A stretch of DNA of 64,000 nucleotides from the NCBI RefSeq assembly GCF_900115775.1, contig NZ_FOXS01000007.1:207798-271797 (forward strand). The letters run 5' to 3'. Below the pieces are notes generated by a model, which made no database searches, was not told where the DNA came from, and saw only the letters and a list, made by a program, of their open reading frames with translations. Source of the DNA: Hymenobacter arizonensis. Its GTDB lineage: Bacteria; Bacteroidota; Bacteroidia; Cytophagales; Hymenobacteraceae. Below, in pieces: positions 8,657 through 17,182 of this stretch (the stretch's first letter is position 1; each line of letters starts with the position of its first letter). Both the position numbers and the translations under genes were made by a program.

Positions 8657-10135
8657 ATGTCTATCTTCACCAAATACACTTGCGGCTCCCTGCTACTGAG
8701 CCTGGGCTTGCTCACGGGCTGCGGCGAGAAGTTTCTGGAAGAAACCCCCACCGACCAGGTAACCGACGCCAACTTTTATAAAACCACCACCGATGCCATT
8801 CAGGCCACCGACGCTATTTACAGCGAATTGGGCAAGGGCGGGCAGTACAACTACGCCCTGTGGAGCATCGGCGACATCGGCTCCGACCTGTCGAACACCG
8901 GCGGCGGCGGCGGCGGCGACGGCATTGAGCAGCAGCAGCTGGACCGCTACGGCCGCATTCCGTCGACCAACCCGCTCGTCAGTCGCCTCTGGGGCGGCTG
9001 CTACGTGGGCATTGGCCGCGCCAACATTGTGCTCCAGAAAGTGCCGGGCATGCAGATTGACCCGGCCATTCAGCAGCGCAGCCTGGGCGAGGCCTCGTTC
9101 CTGCGGGCCAAGTACTACTTCGACCTGGTGCGGGCCTTCGGCGATGTGCCTTTGCTGACCACGCCGCCCACCACGCTGGCTGAGGTGAACATTCCGCGCA
9201 CTCCTGTAGCGCAGGTGTATGCTCAGATAGAAAAAGACCTGCAGGAGGCCTTTATCAAGCTGCCCGCCTCCTACAGCGGTGAAAACCTGGGCCGGGCCAC
9301 CAAGTGGGCCGCCGCGGCCCTGCTGGCCAAGGTGTACCTCACCGAAAACAAGCTGGGCGAGGCGGCCACGCAGGCCCGGCTGGTTATCTCGTCGAGCGGC
9401 AAGTCGATGTGGGACGACTACGCCGACAATTTCAAGATAGCCAACGACTACGGCAAAGAAGCGCTGTTTGAAGTGGGCTATATCTCGGGCCGCAACGAGT
9501 ACACCTTCGACGGGCTGGGCTTTGTGGGCAACGAGTTTTTTGGCCCGCGCGGCCAGGGCATCGTGCCCCAGGGCGGCTACGGATTCAACATTCCCGAACC
9601 TGATTTTGTGGCGGGCTACGAGGCCGGCGACCGGCGCCGCGACGTGACCATCTGGAAGCCCGGCGACGTGTACCCCGACGGCCGCGTGCAACCCGCTACG
9701 CTGCCCGGCTCGCCCAACGGCTACGGCGTGAAAAAGTGGTTCATCGGCAAGGTGAACACCAATGTGTGGGACTCCGGGCTGAACATTCCGGTCATTCGCC
9801 TGGCTGAGGTGTACCTGATTCTGGCCGAGGCCGCCGGCCCTACTACCGAAGGCCTGGAGGCCATCAACAAGGTGCGGCGCCGCGCGTTTGGCCTGCCCAT
9901 CAACTCGGCTTCGGCCCGCGACCTCACGGCCAGCCTCAGCGCCCAAGCCTTCAAGGAAGCCGTGTGGCGGGAGCGCAAGTACGAGCTGGCGTTTGAAAAC
10001 GACCGGTGGTTCGACATGAAGCGGACCGGCGAGCTGCTGAAATACCGCGGAGTTGAGCCCTACAACATAGTGCTGCCCCTGCCCCAGTCCGAGCTCGACG
10101 TGAACCCCGGCCTGAAGCAAAACCCTGGCTACTAA
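8657..10135 (+). CDS. SusD/RagB-type surface glycan-binding lipoprotein
   Basis: A 492-residue SusD-family lipoprotein that caps the SusC barrel and captures glycan at the cell surface. The signal peptide ends in LLTGC (C22), followed by EKFLEETPTDQVTD, the usual start of a mature SusD. The N-terminal TPR-like helices (SFLRAKYYFDLVRAFGDVPL around 155) and the C-terminal SusD motif (ERKYELAFENDRWFDMKRTG near 440-460) are plain, and the end LNPGLKQNPGY-like motif is intact. It starts 21 bp after susC. A large palindromic element follows the stop at 10191-10283 and may end or attenuate the transcript before the PKD lipoprotein gene. Confidence 0.95.
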   Translation: MSIFTKYTCGSLLLSLGLLTGCGEKFLEETPTDQVTDANFYKTTTDAIQATDAIYSELGKGGQYNYALWSIGDIGSDLSNTGGGGGGDGIEQQQLDRYGRIPSTNPLVSRLWGGCYVGIGRANIVLQKVPGMQIDPAIQQRSLGEASFLRAKYYFDLVRAFGDVPLLTTPPTTLAEVNIPRTPVAQVYAQIEKDLQEAFIKLPASYSGENLGRATKWAAAALLAKVYLTENKLGEAATQARLVISSSGKSMWDDYADNFKIANDYGKEALFEVGYISGRNEYTFDGLGFVGNEFFGPRGQGIVPQGGYGFNIPEPDFVAGYEAGDRRRDVTIWKPGDVYPDGRVQPATLPGSPNGYGVKKWFIGKVNTNVWDSGLNIPVIRLAEVYLILAEAAGPTTEGLEAINKVRRRAFGLPINSASARDLTASLSAQAFKEAVWRERKYELAFENDRWFDMKRTGELLKYRGVEPYNIVLPLPQSELDVNPGLKQNPGY

Positions 10136-10190
10136 GCGCTGGGCCTTCCCCACATTTATAGGGTGGCCACCGGTAGTCGCTGAAACGGCC

Positions 10191-10283
10191 CGGTCCGACC
10201 GCCCTAGGCGGTCCGACCGGTTGTTGGAACAACGATTTCCGCCGCCTGACAACCGGTCGGACCGCTTAGGGCGGTCGGACCGG
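10191..10283. repeat. Intergenic inverted repeat with 30-nt arms
   Basis: Left arm 10191-10220 and right arm 10253-10283 are inverse complements with one mismatch, around a ~32-nt spacer. Each arm itself contains the 11-nt word CGGTCCGACCG (or its complement) twice, so the element can fold as one long stem or as two smaller ones. It sits between susD and the PKD lipoprotein gene and could reduce read-through or protect the upstream mRNA. There is no T-run, so it is not a plain terminator. Confidence 0.85.
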
Positions 10284-10349
10284 AGAAACCTAAAAGGTGA
10301 GTAAGCACAAGCTATTAAGCCCTTCCCCTCAACTTCTCTTCGAATTTCC

Positions 10350-11606
10350 ATGAAAAATATAGTACGCGCAGCCGCCCTGGGTTTCCTGGCCGTGCCCCTG
10401 CTGCTGGCCTCCTGCCAAAAAGACAACGACAAATACGAGCTGAGCGGCCCCGTGCCCCAATCCAGCTTCACCTACCAGGTCGACGCCACCGAATTCCCGA
10501 CGGTGGTCACCTTCACCAGCACCGCCAAAGACGGCTTTTTGTACCAGTGGAATTTCCTGGGTCAGAACGCCGTGCAGAGCGGGGCTACGGTGAAGCGCAC
10601 CTTCCCCCGGGCCGGCACCTACGAGGTGGAGCTGATTACGGCCGGGCGCGGCGGCACGGGTATCTCGGCCAAGCAAACCATCACCATTCCCGATGCCTGC
10701 ACCAATAACGCTTTTAGCAAGCTGGTGGACTGCGCCGGCGGCGGCACCCGGGTGTGGTCGTTCTCGAACCAGCCCGGCGCGATAGTGCGCGAAACAGCGG
10801 CAGGCGTGCAGATTTCTTCTTCAACCACGCTGCCCGCCTGCCAGCTCGACGACCAGTTTTCGTTCAGCAACGGCTTCACCGTCAACTACGAGAGTGCCGG
10901 CGGCACCTTCCAGAACGGTGCCTGCGGTAACTCGCTGAACCGAAGCAGCAACTTCGTGTTCCGGCCCAACGGCAACAACCCGCAGCTTGTGGTGCAAACC
11001 AAAGGCGGCTTCATTGGCCTGCCCGACTCGGTGTCGAACAAAACCTACGACATCCTGGAAGCCACCGACACCCGCCTGCGCCTGCGTGGCACCAACCCCG
11101 ACGGCACCCGCACCATCGTCACGTATTCCATCTACGACGCCACGGCGCCCATCAAGCTCCTGCTCACGGGCGGCTCTTCCAAAACCTGGAAGCTGGACAA
11201 TGCCACCGATGCTCCCATTGTGGTGGGCACCGAAGCCGCGCCCACGACCTACTTCGCCGGCGTGAACGCCGGGGACCTGCCCGCCTGCCAGTCCGATGAC
11301 GAGTACACCTTCACAACCGCCAACGTGATGACCTACGAGGCCTTTGCCGAAACCTTCTCGGCCAACGGCTTCAGCTGCCAGGCGCCGCAGTCAGGCACTT
11401 CGCCCTTCGTGTTTGGCCCTTCGGCCGGAGCCGGGCTGGCCCAGCTCACCCTCACCCGCCCGGGCGCGTTCATTGCCACCACCGATGCCTCGCCCACGGA
11501 GCGCGTGTACCGCATTCTGTCCATCGACGCGCAGAAGATGACCATACGCGCCGGTAGCGGCCTGAACGGCGGCACCGTGTTCACGGTGAAGATGGTAGCC
11601 AAATAG
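10350..11606 (+). CDS. PKD-domain surface lipoprotein of the glucan locus
   Basis: A 418-residue lipoprotein (LLLASC, C22). Residues about 35-115 form a PKD-like beta-sandwich (LYQWNFLGQN, RTFPRAGTYEVELI). The rest holds two related units: each begins with WSF/WKL, then a cysteine-led CQxDD(Q/E)(F/Y)(S/T)F stretch, an aromatic YE, a TF, and ends RLRLRG or KMTIRAG, so residues about 150-265 and 275-418 look like an internal duplication. Position in the locus (where SusE/SusF-type surface glycan-binding proteins usually sit) suggests glycan binding at the cell surface; that is inference. Start ATG 10350 gives the lipobox at the usual distance. No catalytic motif is visible. Confidence 0.75.
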   Translation: MKNIVRAAALGFLAVPLLLASCQKDNDKYELSGPVPQSSFTYQVDATEFPTVVTFTSTAKDGFLYQWNFLGQNAVQSGATVKRTFPRAGTYEVELITAGRGGTGISAKQTITIPDACTNNAFSKLVDCAGGGTRVWSFSNQPGAIVRETAAGVQISSSTTLPACQLDDQFSFSNGFTVNYESAGGTFQNGACGNSLNRSSNFVFRPNGNNPQLVVQTKGGFIGLPDSVSNKTYDILEATDTRLRLRGTNPDGTRTIVTYSIYDATAPIKLLLTGGSSKTWKLDNATDAPIVVGTEAAPTTYFAGVNAGDLPACQSDDEYTFTTANVMTYEAFAETFSANGFSCQAPQSGTSPFVFGPSAGAGLAQLTLTRPGAFIATTDASPTERVYRILSIDAQKMTIRAGSGLNGGTVFTVKMVAK

Positions 11607-11643
11607 TCGCACCTAAGTAACTGTAGTTAAGCAAGAAGCACTT

Positions 11644-11727
11644 CATTCCGAGCTTGCCGAGGAATCTCGCTCGCGCCTATAGGCGGCGCGGATGACCCCT
11701 GCGAGATTCCTCGGCAAGCTCGGAATG
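11644..11727. repeat. Intergenic inverted repeat, 27-nt perfect arms
   Basis: Arms 11644-11670 and 11701-11727 are exact inverse complements around a 30-nt spacer. The left arm starts CATTCCGAGCTTGCCGAGGA. It lies between the PKD lipoprotein gene and the first GH16 gene and belongs to the same general class as the other long intergenic palindromes in this window, though its sequence differs from the GTCATcCTGAGCGCAGC type. Confidence 0.9.
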
Positions 11728-11773
11728 ACGTTCTTATTTAGCTGAACGCTCAGCTCTATTCATTAGCTAAAAC

Positions 11774-12649
11774 ATGAAATTATCTTCCCTTACTACCCTC
11801 TTCACCGGCCGCTTGGGCGCGGGCTGGCTGCTGGCCCTGGGCCTGGCCGCCTGCACTGAGAAGGCGAGCACGCCGCCCATTGCTACCCCTCCCACCACCC
11901 CGGTGGTGCCGGTGGTGAACGAGGAAGCGCGCAACTACGCCGACTACAGCAAGCTGGTGTGGAGCGATGAATTCGACGGCAGCGTGCTCGACGCCAGCAA
12001 GTGGTCGTACAACCTGGGTGGCGGGGGCTGGGGCAACAACGAGCTGCAGAACTACACCAACTCCGGCGACAATGTGTACCTGACCGGGGGCAACCTCGTG
12101 ATAAGAGCCATCCGGCAGCAGTCGGGCAACAACGCCTATTCGTCGGGCCGCATCCTTACCAACAACAAAAAGACCTTTCAGTACGGCCGCATCGATGTGC
12201 GCGCCAAGGTGCCCAAGGGCAAGGGCGTGTGGCCGGCCATCTGGATGCTAGGGTCCGACTTCGACCAGGTGAACTGGCCCATGTGCGGCGAAATCGACAT
12301 CATGGAGCTGCGCGGCAGCCAGCCGCTGCAGTTTCTGTCGACCATGCACTTCGGCAACAGCTTTGCCACCCGCGCCAACAAGGGCTTTACCAAAGTGCTG
12401 ACCACGGACATCAGCGAAGACTTTCACGTTTTCACGGTGGTGCGCAGCCGCGACCTGCTCCGCTTTTTCTACGACGGGCAGCAGTACTACTCGTTCACGA
12501 ACGCCGACGCCAACCCGTTTCCCTTCAACAACCCCTTCTTCATGATTTTGAACGTGGCCGTGGGGGGCGATTTCGACGGCGACCCTACTCCCAACACGGT
12601 ATTCCCGCAGCAGATGCAGGTCGACTACGTTCGCTATTACCAATACTAA
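11774..12649 (+). CDS. GH16 beta-glucanase, lipoprotein
   Basis: A 291-residue family 16 glycoside hydrolase, best read as an endo-beta-1,3-glucanase (laminarinase) or mixed-linkage glucanase. The signal peptide ends GLAAC (C27), so the enzyme is lipid-anchored. The catalytic signature GEIDIMEL gives nucleophile E173, assisting D175 and acid/base E178, with the extra residue (ExDxxE) typical of laminarinase-type GH16. KLVWSDEFDG, WSYNLGGGGWGNNELQNYT and the end VDYVRYYQY are standard GH16 landmarks. Single-domain length is normal. The next GH16 gene starts within 16 bp, so the two are cotranscribed. Exact linkage specificity cannot be read from sequence. Confidence 0.92.
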   Translation: MKLSSLTTLFTGRLGAGWLLALGLAACTEKASTPPIATPPTTPVVPVVNEEARNYADYSKLVWSDEFDGSVLDASKWSYNLGGGGWGNNELQNYTNSGDNVYLTGGNLVIRAIRQQSGNNAYSSGRILTNNKKTFQYGRIDVRAKVPKGKGVWPAIWMLGSDFDQVNWPMCGEIDIMELRGSQPLQFLSTMHFGNSFATRANKGFTKVLTTDISEDFHVFTVVRSRDLLRFFYDGQQYYSFTNADANPFPFNNPFFMILNVAVGGDFDGDPTPNTVFPQQMQVDYVRYYQY

Positions 12650-12664
12650 TAATAACCAGTGCGC

Positions 12665-13570
12665 ATGCCAGCCAGAAAAGGTGGGAAATTTAGACTGGCT
12701 GACGTGCGCAGTCGTGGCCTAGCCACGCTGGCCCGGGTGGCGGCGGTATCCAGCACATTGCTGCTGAGTGCCGCTGCCCCTGTTGGGCCCCTGGCGCCTC
12801 CGCCCACCAAGCCGCGCTACACCTTCGACAAGCTGGTGTGGAGCGACGAGTTTAACTACACCGGCCTGCCCGATTCCACGAAGTGGACCTACGACGTGGG
12901 CGGCAACGGCTGGGGCAACAAAGAGTTGCAGTACTACACCAAAAACCGCCGCGAAAACGCCCGCGTCGAGGGCGGCAACCTCGTCATCGAGGCCCGCAAA
13001 GAAGCCCTGATGCCCGAAAATGCTTACACCTCGGCCCGCCTGGTGTCGCGCGGCAAGGGCCGTGGCGGCAGCCAGACCTACGGGCGCTTTGAGGTACGGG
13101 CCCGCATTCCGGGCGGCCGCGGCACCTGGCCCGCTATCTGGATGCTGCCCGACGAAAACCCCTACGGCAACCACAGCTGGCCCGACAACGGCGAAATCGA
13201 CATCATGGAGCACGTGGGCTACGCCCCCGGCGTGATTCACGCTTCCACCCACTGCAAGAGCTACTACTTCCGCACCAACAACCAGAAAACCGGCGTCACA
13301 CTAATGCCGGATGCCACTACTGCCTTCCACGTTTACGCCATCGAGTGGACGCCCGAAACCATCACGGCCGAAATCGACGGCCAGCTGTATTTCGCGGCCC
13401 GCAACGAAGGCACCGGCTGGGAAGCCTGGCCCTGGGACAAGCCCTTCCACGTGCTCCTGAACGTGGCCGTGGGCGGCGAGTGGGGCGGCCAAAAAGGCAT
13501 CGACGAAGCCGCCTTCCCCGAGCAGATGCTGGTGGACTACGTGCGGATATATCAGATGAAAAAGCGCTAG
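12665..13570 (+). CDS. GH16 beta-glucanase, secreted
   Basis: A 301-residue GH16 enzyme closely related to the gene before it but without a lipobox: the N-terminal segment (ARVAAVSSTLLLSAAAP, about residues 22-40) looks like a normal signal peptide, so the mature enzyme is probably periplasmic or released. Catalytic residues are E177, D179 and E182 in GEIDIMEH. WTYDVGGNGWGNKELQYYT and VDYVRIYQM match GH16 landmarks. ATG 12665 is chosen; a GTG six bases upstream (12659) is also possible. A strong terminator at 13640-13676 closes the locus. Two tandem GH16 genes with different anchoring suggest stepwise attack on the polymer outside and in the periplasm. Confidence 0.9.
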   Translation: MPARKGGKFRLADVRSRGLATLARVAAVSSTLLLSAAAPVGPLAPPPTKPRYTFDKLVWSDEFNYTGLPDSTKWTYDVGGNGWGNKELQYYTKNRRENARVEGGNLVIEARKEALMPENAYTSARLVSRGKGRGGSQTYGRFEVRARIPGGRGTWPAIWMLPDENPYGNHSWPDNGEIDIMEHVGYAPGVIHASTHCKSYYFRTNNQKTGVTLMPDATTAFHVYAIEWTPETITAEIDGQLYFAARNEGTGWEAWPWDKPFHVLLNVAVGGEWGGQKGIDEAAFPEQMLVDYVRIYQMKKR

Positions 13571-13639
13571 GCTTACTATTGATGACAGAGTTACTGCCCT
13601 TTAACTAAGTGTGGAACGAATCACCTTTAATTTCTGCCA

Positions 13640-13676
13640 AAAAGACCCCAGCCGGATTGGCTGGGGTCTTTTTTGA
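13640..13676. terminator. Bidirectional terminator after the glucan locus
   Basis: AAGACCCCAGCC pairs with GGCTGGGGTCTT around a 5-nt loop, with an A-run before and T-run after the stem. It can end the plus-strand glucan operon and, on the other strand, the molybdenum hydroxylase operon. Confidence 0.92.
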
Positions 13677-13709
13677 TGGGCTGTTATGTTCCGGCAGTAG
13701 GTAGTGAGA

Positions 13710-13828
13710 ATGTAGCGCGGTCGTACCCGGAGGGATTTTGTAGTCCGCGTGCCCGCGCCGTTAAAGTCGTTCGGGTTTCCGCCAGGGACGTGGACTACAG
13801 AGTCCCTCCGGGTACGACCGCGCTACAT
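13710..13828. repeat. Intergenic inverted repeat, 26-nt arms
   Basis: Arms 13710-13735 and 13803-13828 (ATGTAGCGCGGTCGTACCCG...) are exact inverse complements. A second inner pair (TGTAGTCCGCG near 13739 with CGTGGACTACA near 13788) extends the stem with a gap. It sits between two convergent operons, close to the terminator. Confidence 0.9.
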
Positions 13829-13850
13829 CCTTGCTGCACAACAGCAGTTA

Positions 13851-16088
13851 CTAAATCAATTTATCCGGCGTAATCGGCAACTCCCGAATGCGCTTGCCAG
13901 TTGCATTGAAAACCGCATTGGCAATGGCCGGGGCCACGCCAATAATGGCAATCTCGCCAATACCCTTCGTACCCAGCGCGTTCACGTGCGGGTCGGGTTG
14001 GTTCACGAAAAACACGTCCACAGCCGGCGCATCGGCGTGCACGGGCACGTGGTATTCGGCCAGGTCTTTGGTGACGTAGCGGCCGAACCGGTCATCAATT
14101 ACAGCCGCTTCCATCAAGGCCATGCCGATGCCGCCCACGGCTCCGCCCTTCATCTGGTTACCGGCAGTTTTCTCGTTGACGATGGTGCCCGCATCAGCAC
14201 AGGAAACCAGCTTGCTCACCCGCACCTCACCCGTAAGCGGGTTCACCCGCACTTCGGCGAAGTGAACGGAGTAGGAATACATGGAGTAGTTCTTGTTGTG
14301 TTCGCCATCGGGCTTCGATTCCACGGTTACGAAGCCGTTATCGGTCTGCCGGAGCAGGTCGGCGTAAGTAGCGCGGGCAGTGGGGTTGCCGTTCAGGGTC
14401 AGGTAACCATCGGCGAAAACGACATCCTGCGTTTTCGCGGCCGCGAAGGCTCCGTTGCTGGCGCCGGCCATGGTGCGCAGCTTTTCCTTCAGGGCCAGGC
14501 AAGCTTCCTGCACGGCCGGGCCCACGGTGTTCACAATGGCCGAACCGCCCTGCGTAGGCGCTTGCGCAAACTGCGAGTTGCCCCACTCAAACCTAATTTT
14601 ATCGGGCGAAAGGCCCAGCGTGTCGGCCGCAATCTGAGTCATGGCCGTGCCCGTACCGGGGCCGATGTCGGTGACGGCGCTTTGGAGCAGCACCGTGCCG
14701 TTGGGCAACAGCCGCACGTTGGCCTTGGAAGAGCCACGGTGCGCCCCGAAGGTGCCCACGCCCATGCCGTAGCCTATTAGCCACTCGCCGTCGCGCAGGC
14801 TGCCGGGCTTCAGCTGGCGCTTGTTCCAGCCGATGCGCTCGGCGCCGGCCTGGTAGCATTCCTTCAGAAACTTGCTCGACCAAGGCAGGTTTTTCTCAGG
14901 GTCTTTATCAGTGTAGTTGCGCAGGCGAAACTCCATCGGGTCAATATTCAGCAAGTGCGCCATTTCGTCCATGGCCGACTCCAAGGCAAAAGCGCCGGTG
15001 GCCTCGCCGGGGCCCCGCATCCAGATGGGCGTACTCACGTCGAGCGCCGCAATGCGGTAGCGGGTGTTCACGTTGGGCGCCGTGTACATCATGCGCGTCT
15101 GCTGCACCGTCGACTCGGTGAACTCCTCGTAGCTCGACGTCTGGCCGGTGGCTTCGTGGGTGATGGCCGTGATTTTGCCGTCGCGGGTAGCGCTCATCCC
15201 AATTTTCTGCCAGGTGTGCGGGCGGTAGCCCACCATGGTGGTCATCTGCTCGCGGGTGAGCACCAGCTTCACCGGCCGGTTCACGATGCGGGCCGCAATG
15301 ATGGCCGCCGACTCGTGTGGCCAGCTGTGCAACGCGTTGCCAAAGGCCCCGCCCACGAACGTGGCAATGACTTTGACGTTTTCCTCGGGCAGCCCCCACT
15401 CCTTAGCAAAGTCACGCCGCGTGGCCAGGGTGCCCTGGGTTTTGTCGTAGAGCGTAAGGCGGTCGGGCGCCTCCCAGTGCGCCGTGATGGACTGTAGCTC
15501 CATGGGGTGGTGCACTTCCGTCGGAATAACGTATTCCGACTCCAGCTTCACCGCGCCGGTCTTGTAGGCGTCGGCCGTGCCGCGCACGTAGTCGGCCACC
15601 CCCGATTTGGGGTTTTTCTTGGCCTGGGTGGGCACAAAGCCTTGCTTCACGCCTACCTCCATGCTGGTTTCGTGCTTTTCTTGGTCGTACTGAGCCTTCA
15701 CCAGCCGGGCCGCGAAGCGGGCGCGCTCCAGCGTATCGGCCACCACCACGGCAATGGGCTGGTCGTTGAAGCGCACTTTGTCGTCGTTGAATACTTTCAG
15801 CCGGCCGCCCACGGTTTGGGGCTGCGAGGGGTCTTTGCCCGTGGGCACAAAGCCCGGCACCTTGGGCGAGTTGACGTGGGAAATAACGGCCAGCACGCCT
15901 GGCGCCCGCTCGGCGGCCCGGGTATCAATGCTTTTGATGCGGCCCTTGGCGATGGTGCTGCCCACCAGCACGCCGTAGCTCATGCCGGGCAACTGGTATT
16001 CGGCCGAGTACGTGGCCGCGCCGGTCACTTTCAGGCGGCCATCTACCCGGTTCATGCCGGCCCCGATTTGCTTATTTGGCTCTTTCAT
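13851..16088 (-). CDS. Molybdenum hydroxylase, molybdopterin-binding large subunit (PaoC/YagR-like)
   Basis: A 745-residue xanthine dehydrogenase/aldehyde oxidase-family large subunit that would hold the molybdenum cofactor and oxidise an aldehyde or N-heterocycle. Landmarks include the N-terminal aldehyde oxidase a/b hammerhead (RVDGRLKVTGAATYSAEYQL), FVGGAFGNALHSWPHE, a Q-rich GTGTAMTQIAADTLG stretch and the C-terminal KGIGEIAIIG, whose glutamate corresponds to the active-site base of the family. Start at ATG 16088 (MKEPNKQIGAG); the frame extends further upstream but into the inverted repeat. It is last in the order 2Fe-2S, FAD, Mo subunit, separated from the FAD gene by 113 bp that is almost wholly an inverted repeat. 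Substrate unknown; aldehydes are favoured by PaoC resemblance. Confidence 0.9.
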   Translation of the reverse strand: MKEPNKQIGAGMNRVDGRLKVTGAATYSAEYQLPGMSYGVLVGSTIAKGRIKSIDTRAAERAPGVLAVISHVNSPKVPGFVPTGKDPSQPQTVGGRLKVFNDDKVRFNDQPIAVVVADTLERARFAARLVKAQYDQEKHETSMEVGVKQGFVPTQAKKNPKSGVADYVRGTADAYKTGAVKLESEYVIPTEVHHPMELQSITAHWEAPDRLTLYDKTQGTLATRRDFAKEWGLPEENVKVIATFVGGAFGNALHSWPHESAAIIAARIVNRPVKLVLTREQMTTMVGYRPHTWQKIGMSATRDGKITAITHEATGQTSSYEEFTESTVQQTRMMYTAPNVNTRYRIAALDVSTPIWMRGPGEATGAFALESAMDEMAHLLNIDPMEFRLRNYTDKDPEKNLPWSSKFLKECYQAGAERIGWNKRQLKPGSLRDGEWLIGYGMGVGTFGAHRGSSKANVRLLPNGTVLLQSAVTDIGPGTGTAMTQIAADTLGLSPDKIRFEWGNSQFAQAPTQGGSAIVNTVGPAVQEACLALKEKLRTMAGASNGAFAAAKTQDVVFADGYLTLNGNPTARATYADLLRQTDNGFVTVESKPDGEHNKNYSMYSYSVHFAEVRVNPLTGEVRVSKLVSCADAGTIVNEKTAGNQMKGGAVGGIGMALMEAAVIDDRFGRYVTKDLAEYHVPVHADAPAVDVFFVNQPDPHVNALGTKGIGEIAIIGVAPAIANAVFNATGKRIRELPITPDKLI

Positions 16089-16101
16089 AATGCGGTTAGC
16101 G

Positions 16102-16198
16102 TGTAGAGACGCGTATTCGCGTCTCAATCGTTGCTGATGTTATTTAGTCTGCGCGGGCTTAATCTTTCAACGCCGAGACGCGAATACGCGTCTCTACA
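16102..16198. repeat. Inverted repeat inside the molybdenum hydroxylase operon
   Basis: Arms 16102-16125 and 16175-16198 (TGTAGAGACGCGTATTCGCG...) are perfect inverse complements; each arm also contains the self-complementary-like GAGACGCGTATTCGCGTCTC, so each can fold alone. It lies between the FAD-subunit and Mo-subunit genes, 14 bp upstream of the latter's ATG, and could change the ratio of subunits made. Confidence 0.92.
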
Positions 16199-16201
16199 TC
16201 A

Positions 16202-17182
16202 TCAGGCGGCCGCTGCCGTTTTCAGGGCCTGAATCAAGGTATTCGGCGCCAGCTTCAGCTTGTATTCGTTGTGCTTGAAAGCCTTGGCGCCCTGCATGGC
16301 CACGGCCGCCGCCTGCCGGAAGGTTTCCTCAGTGGCGGGCTTGCCCACCAGCATCTGCTCGGCGGCGGTGAGGCGCCAGGGCTTGTGGGCCACGCTGCCA
16401 AAGGCCAGCCGTGCGGACTTGATGGTGGTGCCATCCAGGTCAAGCGCGGCGGCGGCCGATACAAGCGCGAAGGCGTAGCTGGCGCGCTCGCGCACTTTGT
16501 AGTAGCTCACGTGCTTGGTGAAAGGCCCATCGGGCACGTCCACGGCCGTGATGAGCTCGCCGGGTTCCAGGGTGGTGTCTTTCTCGGGGGCGTCGCCGGG
16601 CAGGCGGTGCAGGTCCGTGAACGGAATGCGGCGGTCGCCTTTGGGGCCGCTCACCAGCACAGTAGCGTCGAGGGCCACCAGGGCCACGCTCATGTCGGAG
16701 GGGTGCACGGCGATGCACTTGTCCGAAAAGCCGAAGATGGCGTGCATGCGGTTGATGCCTTCTAGGGCACCGCAGCCGGTGCCGGGCTCGCGCTTGTTGC
16801 AGGGCATGGCCGTGTCGTAGAAATAGGGGCAGCGGGTGCGCTGCAGCATGTTGCCGCCGGTGGTGGCCATGTTGCGCAGCTGGGCAGAAGCCCCGGCGTT
16901 GATGGCCTGCACCAGCAGCGGCTGCCGCTCGCGCACTTGGCGGTCGTCGGCCACGGTGGAGTTCAGGGCGAGAGCACCGATGCGCAGGGCGTTGCCCTGG
17001 CGTTCGATTTTGGTGAGCGGCAGGCGGTTGATGTCGACCAGCTTTTGCGGGGCCATCACGCCGCGCTTCATCAGGTCGACGAGGTTGGTACCGCCGGCAA
17101 TGAACTTGGCGTTGCCGTCTTTAGCTACCGCGTCAATGGCGGCCTGCTGCTTGCTGGGCCGGATATAATTGAACTGGTTCAT
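16202..17182 (-). CDS. Molybdenum hydroxylase, FAD-binding subunit (PaoB/YagS-like)
   Basis: A 326-residue FAD subunit of the xanthine dehydrogenase family. FAD-binding motifs are AGGTN (residues 29-33) and TTGGN (about 107-111). Between them and the C-terminal domain sits a cysteine-bearing insert with C118, C128 and C137 in CPYFYDTAMPCNKREPGTGC; in E. coli PaoB the matching insert binds an extra [4Fe-4S] cluster, so a similar cluster is likely here. Start ATG 17182 overlaps the stop of the 2Fe-2S gene by 4 bp (ATGA), a sign of translational coupling. It passes electrons between the Mo/2Fe-2S centres and an acceptor. Confidence 0.9.
   Translation of the reverse strand: MNQFNYIRPSKQQAAIDAVAKDGNAKFIAGGTNLVDLMKRGVMAPQKLVDINRLPLTKIERQGNALRIGALALNSTVADDRQVRERQPLLVQAINAGASAQLRNMATTGGNMLQRTRCPYFYDTAMPCNKREPGTGCGALEGINRMHAIFGFSDKCIAVHPSDMSVALVALDATVLVSGPKGDRRIPFTDLHRLPGDAPEKDTTLEPGELITAVDVPDGPFTKHVSYYKVRERASYAFALVSAAAALDLDGTTIKSARLAFGSVAHKPWRLTAAEQMLVGKPATEETFRQAAAVAMQGAKAFKHNEYKLKLAPNTLIQALKTAAAA

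Noticed and set aside
8693..10471. 592-codon minus-strand frame across SusD
   Set aside because: Antisense to susD and crosses the palindromic element; composition is not protein-like.
13749..14780. Open frame on the plus strand opposite the molybdopterin subunit
   Set aside because: Antisense of a well-conserved enzyme; the translation lacks any recognisable motif.
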